In this document: positions 50,803 to 51,268 of the stretch, piece by piece | How the letters are laid out: each line of letters opens with the position of its first letter | Numbering within the stretch: position 1 is the first letter of the stretch | Origin: Chthoniobacteraceae bacterium | Lineage (GTDB): Bacteria; Verrucomicrobiota; Verrucomicrobiia; Chthoniobacterales; Chthoniobacteraceae | Reading direction: 5' to 3' | Assembly: GCA_947449735.1 (NCBI GenBank) | Contig: CANFTB010000035.1 | Coordinates: forward strand, 1 to 51,268 | Length of the DNA stretch: 51,268 nt | The notes under the pieces: model-generated | What the model was told of the DNA's origin: nothing | Seen by the model: only the letters and a program-made list of their open reading frames with translations | Databases searched by the model: none | Position numbers and translations under genes: made by a program

Positions 50803-51268
50803 CTAGTCGGTGGGCTTCATCGTCCGCAAGTCCGTTCCTGCCACAGATCCAGCGCTTGTCTGCATGTTTTTAAAACTCGTCCCCGCGACGGAGCCGCTGC
50901 CGTTGATGACGGACGCCTTGAGAGCGCGCAGGTCTGTGCCTGCAATGGAACCGCCGCCTGTCTGCATGGACTTGAAGTCTGTGCCCGCGACGGAGCCGTT
51001 GCCGCTCATGACGGAGGCCTTGAGGGCGCGAAAGTCGGTGCCCCCGATGGAGCCGCCGCCTGTCTGCATGGTTTTAAAGTCCGTGCCCGCGACGGAGCCG
51101 TTGCCGTTCATGACGGAGGCCTTGAGGGCGCGCAGGTCTGTGCCCCCGATGGAGCCGCCGCCTGTCTGCATGGTTTTAAAGTCCGTGCCCGCGACGGAGC
51201 CGTTGCCGTTCATGACGGAGGCCTTGAGGGCGCGCAGGTCTGTGCCCCCGATGGAGCCGCCGCCTGTC
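50803..51268 (-). CDS. Protein of 34-residue glycine/serine-rich tandem repeats (5' end outside window)
   Basis: The minus-strand frame is open from the right edge to a TAG at 50803-50805, about 155 codons. It consists of near-identical 34-residue repeats with the DNA period of exactly 102 bp (matching positions 50918, 51020, 51122, 51224). Each repeat has two unequal halves: GSVAGTDFKTMQT and GSIGGTDLRALKASV. The final half-repeats are more diverged (SAGSVAGTDLRTMKPTD). The alternating G-S-x-x-G-T-D pattern suggests a beta-solenoid or parallel-beta repeat, possibly a surface or adhesive protein. No start codon, signal peptide or anchor is visible. I do not recognise the family. Confidence 0.75.
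   Translation of the reverse strand, partial: TGGGSIGGTDLRALKASVMNGNGSVAGTDFKTMQTGGGSIGGTDLRALKASVMNGNGSVAGTDFKTMQTGGGSIGGTDFRALKASVMSGNGSVAGTDFKSMQTGGGSIAGTDLRALKASVINGSGSVAGTSFKNMQTSAGSVAGTDLRTMKPTD

Noticed and set aside
50803..51268. Non-coding satellite or CRISPR
   Set aside because: The 102-bp units keep one open frame with a regular peptide pattern, and there are no unique spacers.

Overview
This window looks like chromosomal DNA of a member of the PVC group, most likely Verrucomicrobiota. The case rests on gene families: two Sec-exported multi-domain cytochromes of the DUF1587/DUF1592/DUF1588/DUF1585 type each followed by a Tat-exported DUF1552 protein, two other large PVC-type CxxCH proteins, a membrane Ser/Thr kinase with a DWG motif, and an ExbB/ExbD/ExbD operon with a large TPR protein. 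Base composition is GC-rich throughout, and convincing Shine-Dalgarno sites are rare (the glycosyltransferase at 25058 is the exception). I found no rRNA, tRNA, CRISPR array, transposase or phage gene.

Layout. 1-5163: the 3' end of an AraC-type regulator, a secreted trypsin-like protease and a 1285-residue kinase/WD40 protein. 5320-14536: the cytochrome/DUF1552 modules, with an FGE-fold protein between them; a 163-bp segment covering leader plus signal-peptide codons occurs before two of these genes. 14679-18743: two secreted alpha/beta-hydrolases, one with two hydrolase domains. 18777-21446: a divergent reactive-sulfur locus, with a two-cysteine ArsR repressor facing a rhodanese membrane protein and a CoA-disulfide-reductase/rhodanese fusion. 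21543-22089: a RelB-type antitoxin with a MazF/PemK toxin. 22278-28623: two CxxCH proteins around a GT2 glycosyltransferase. 29053-33412: an ABC transporter whose two permeases carry gluzincin-like domains, one with HExxH and one without. 33679-34200: a decayed copy of the 5' end of the 28.6 kb cytochrome gene with its upstream DNA; the duplication stops exactly at an 82-bp inverted-repeat element.

34400-42197 holds a small exported protein and an energy-transduction operon (TPR protein, second exported protein, ExbB-like channel, two ExbD, and a TonB-position protein with a PA14-like end). 42463-43860 holds a very short SRAP-family protein ending in a likely beta-clamp-binding peptide, followed by a 20-bp tandem repeat, and a DUF2934 gene pair on the other strand. 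44033-50587 is the housekeeping block nadD-rsfS-ftsK-(RodZ-like)-miaA, preceded by a NamZ/DUF1343 exo-muramidase. The right edge cuts a protein made of 34-residue tandem repeats.

The least ordinary items are the mini-SRAP protein with its clamp motif, the paired active/degenerate peptidase-permeases, the duplication ending at the inverted repeat, the mobile-looking leader/signal-peptide segment, and the 34-residue repeat protein. All functional statements are read from sequence motifs by eye; no database search was possible.
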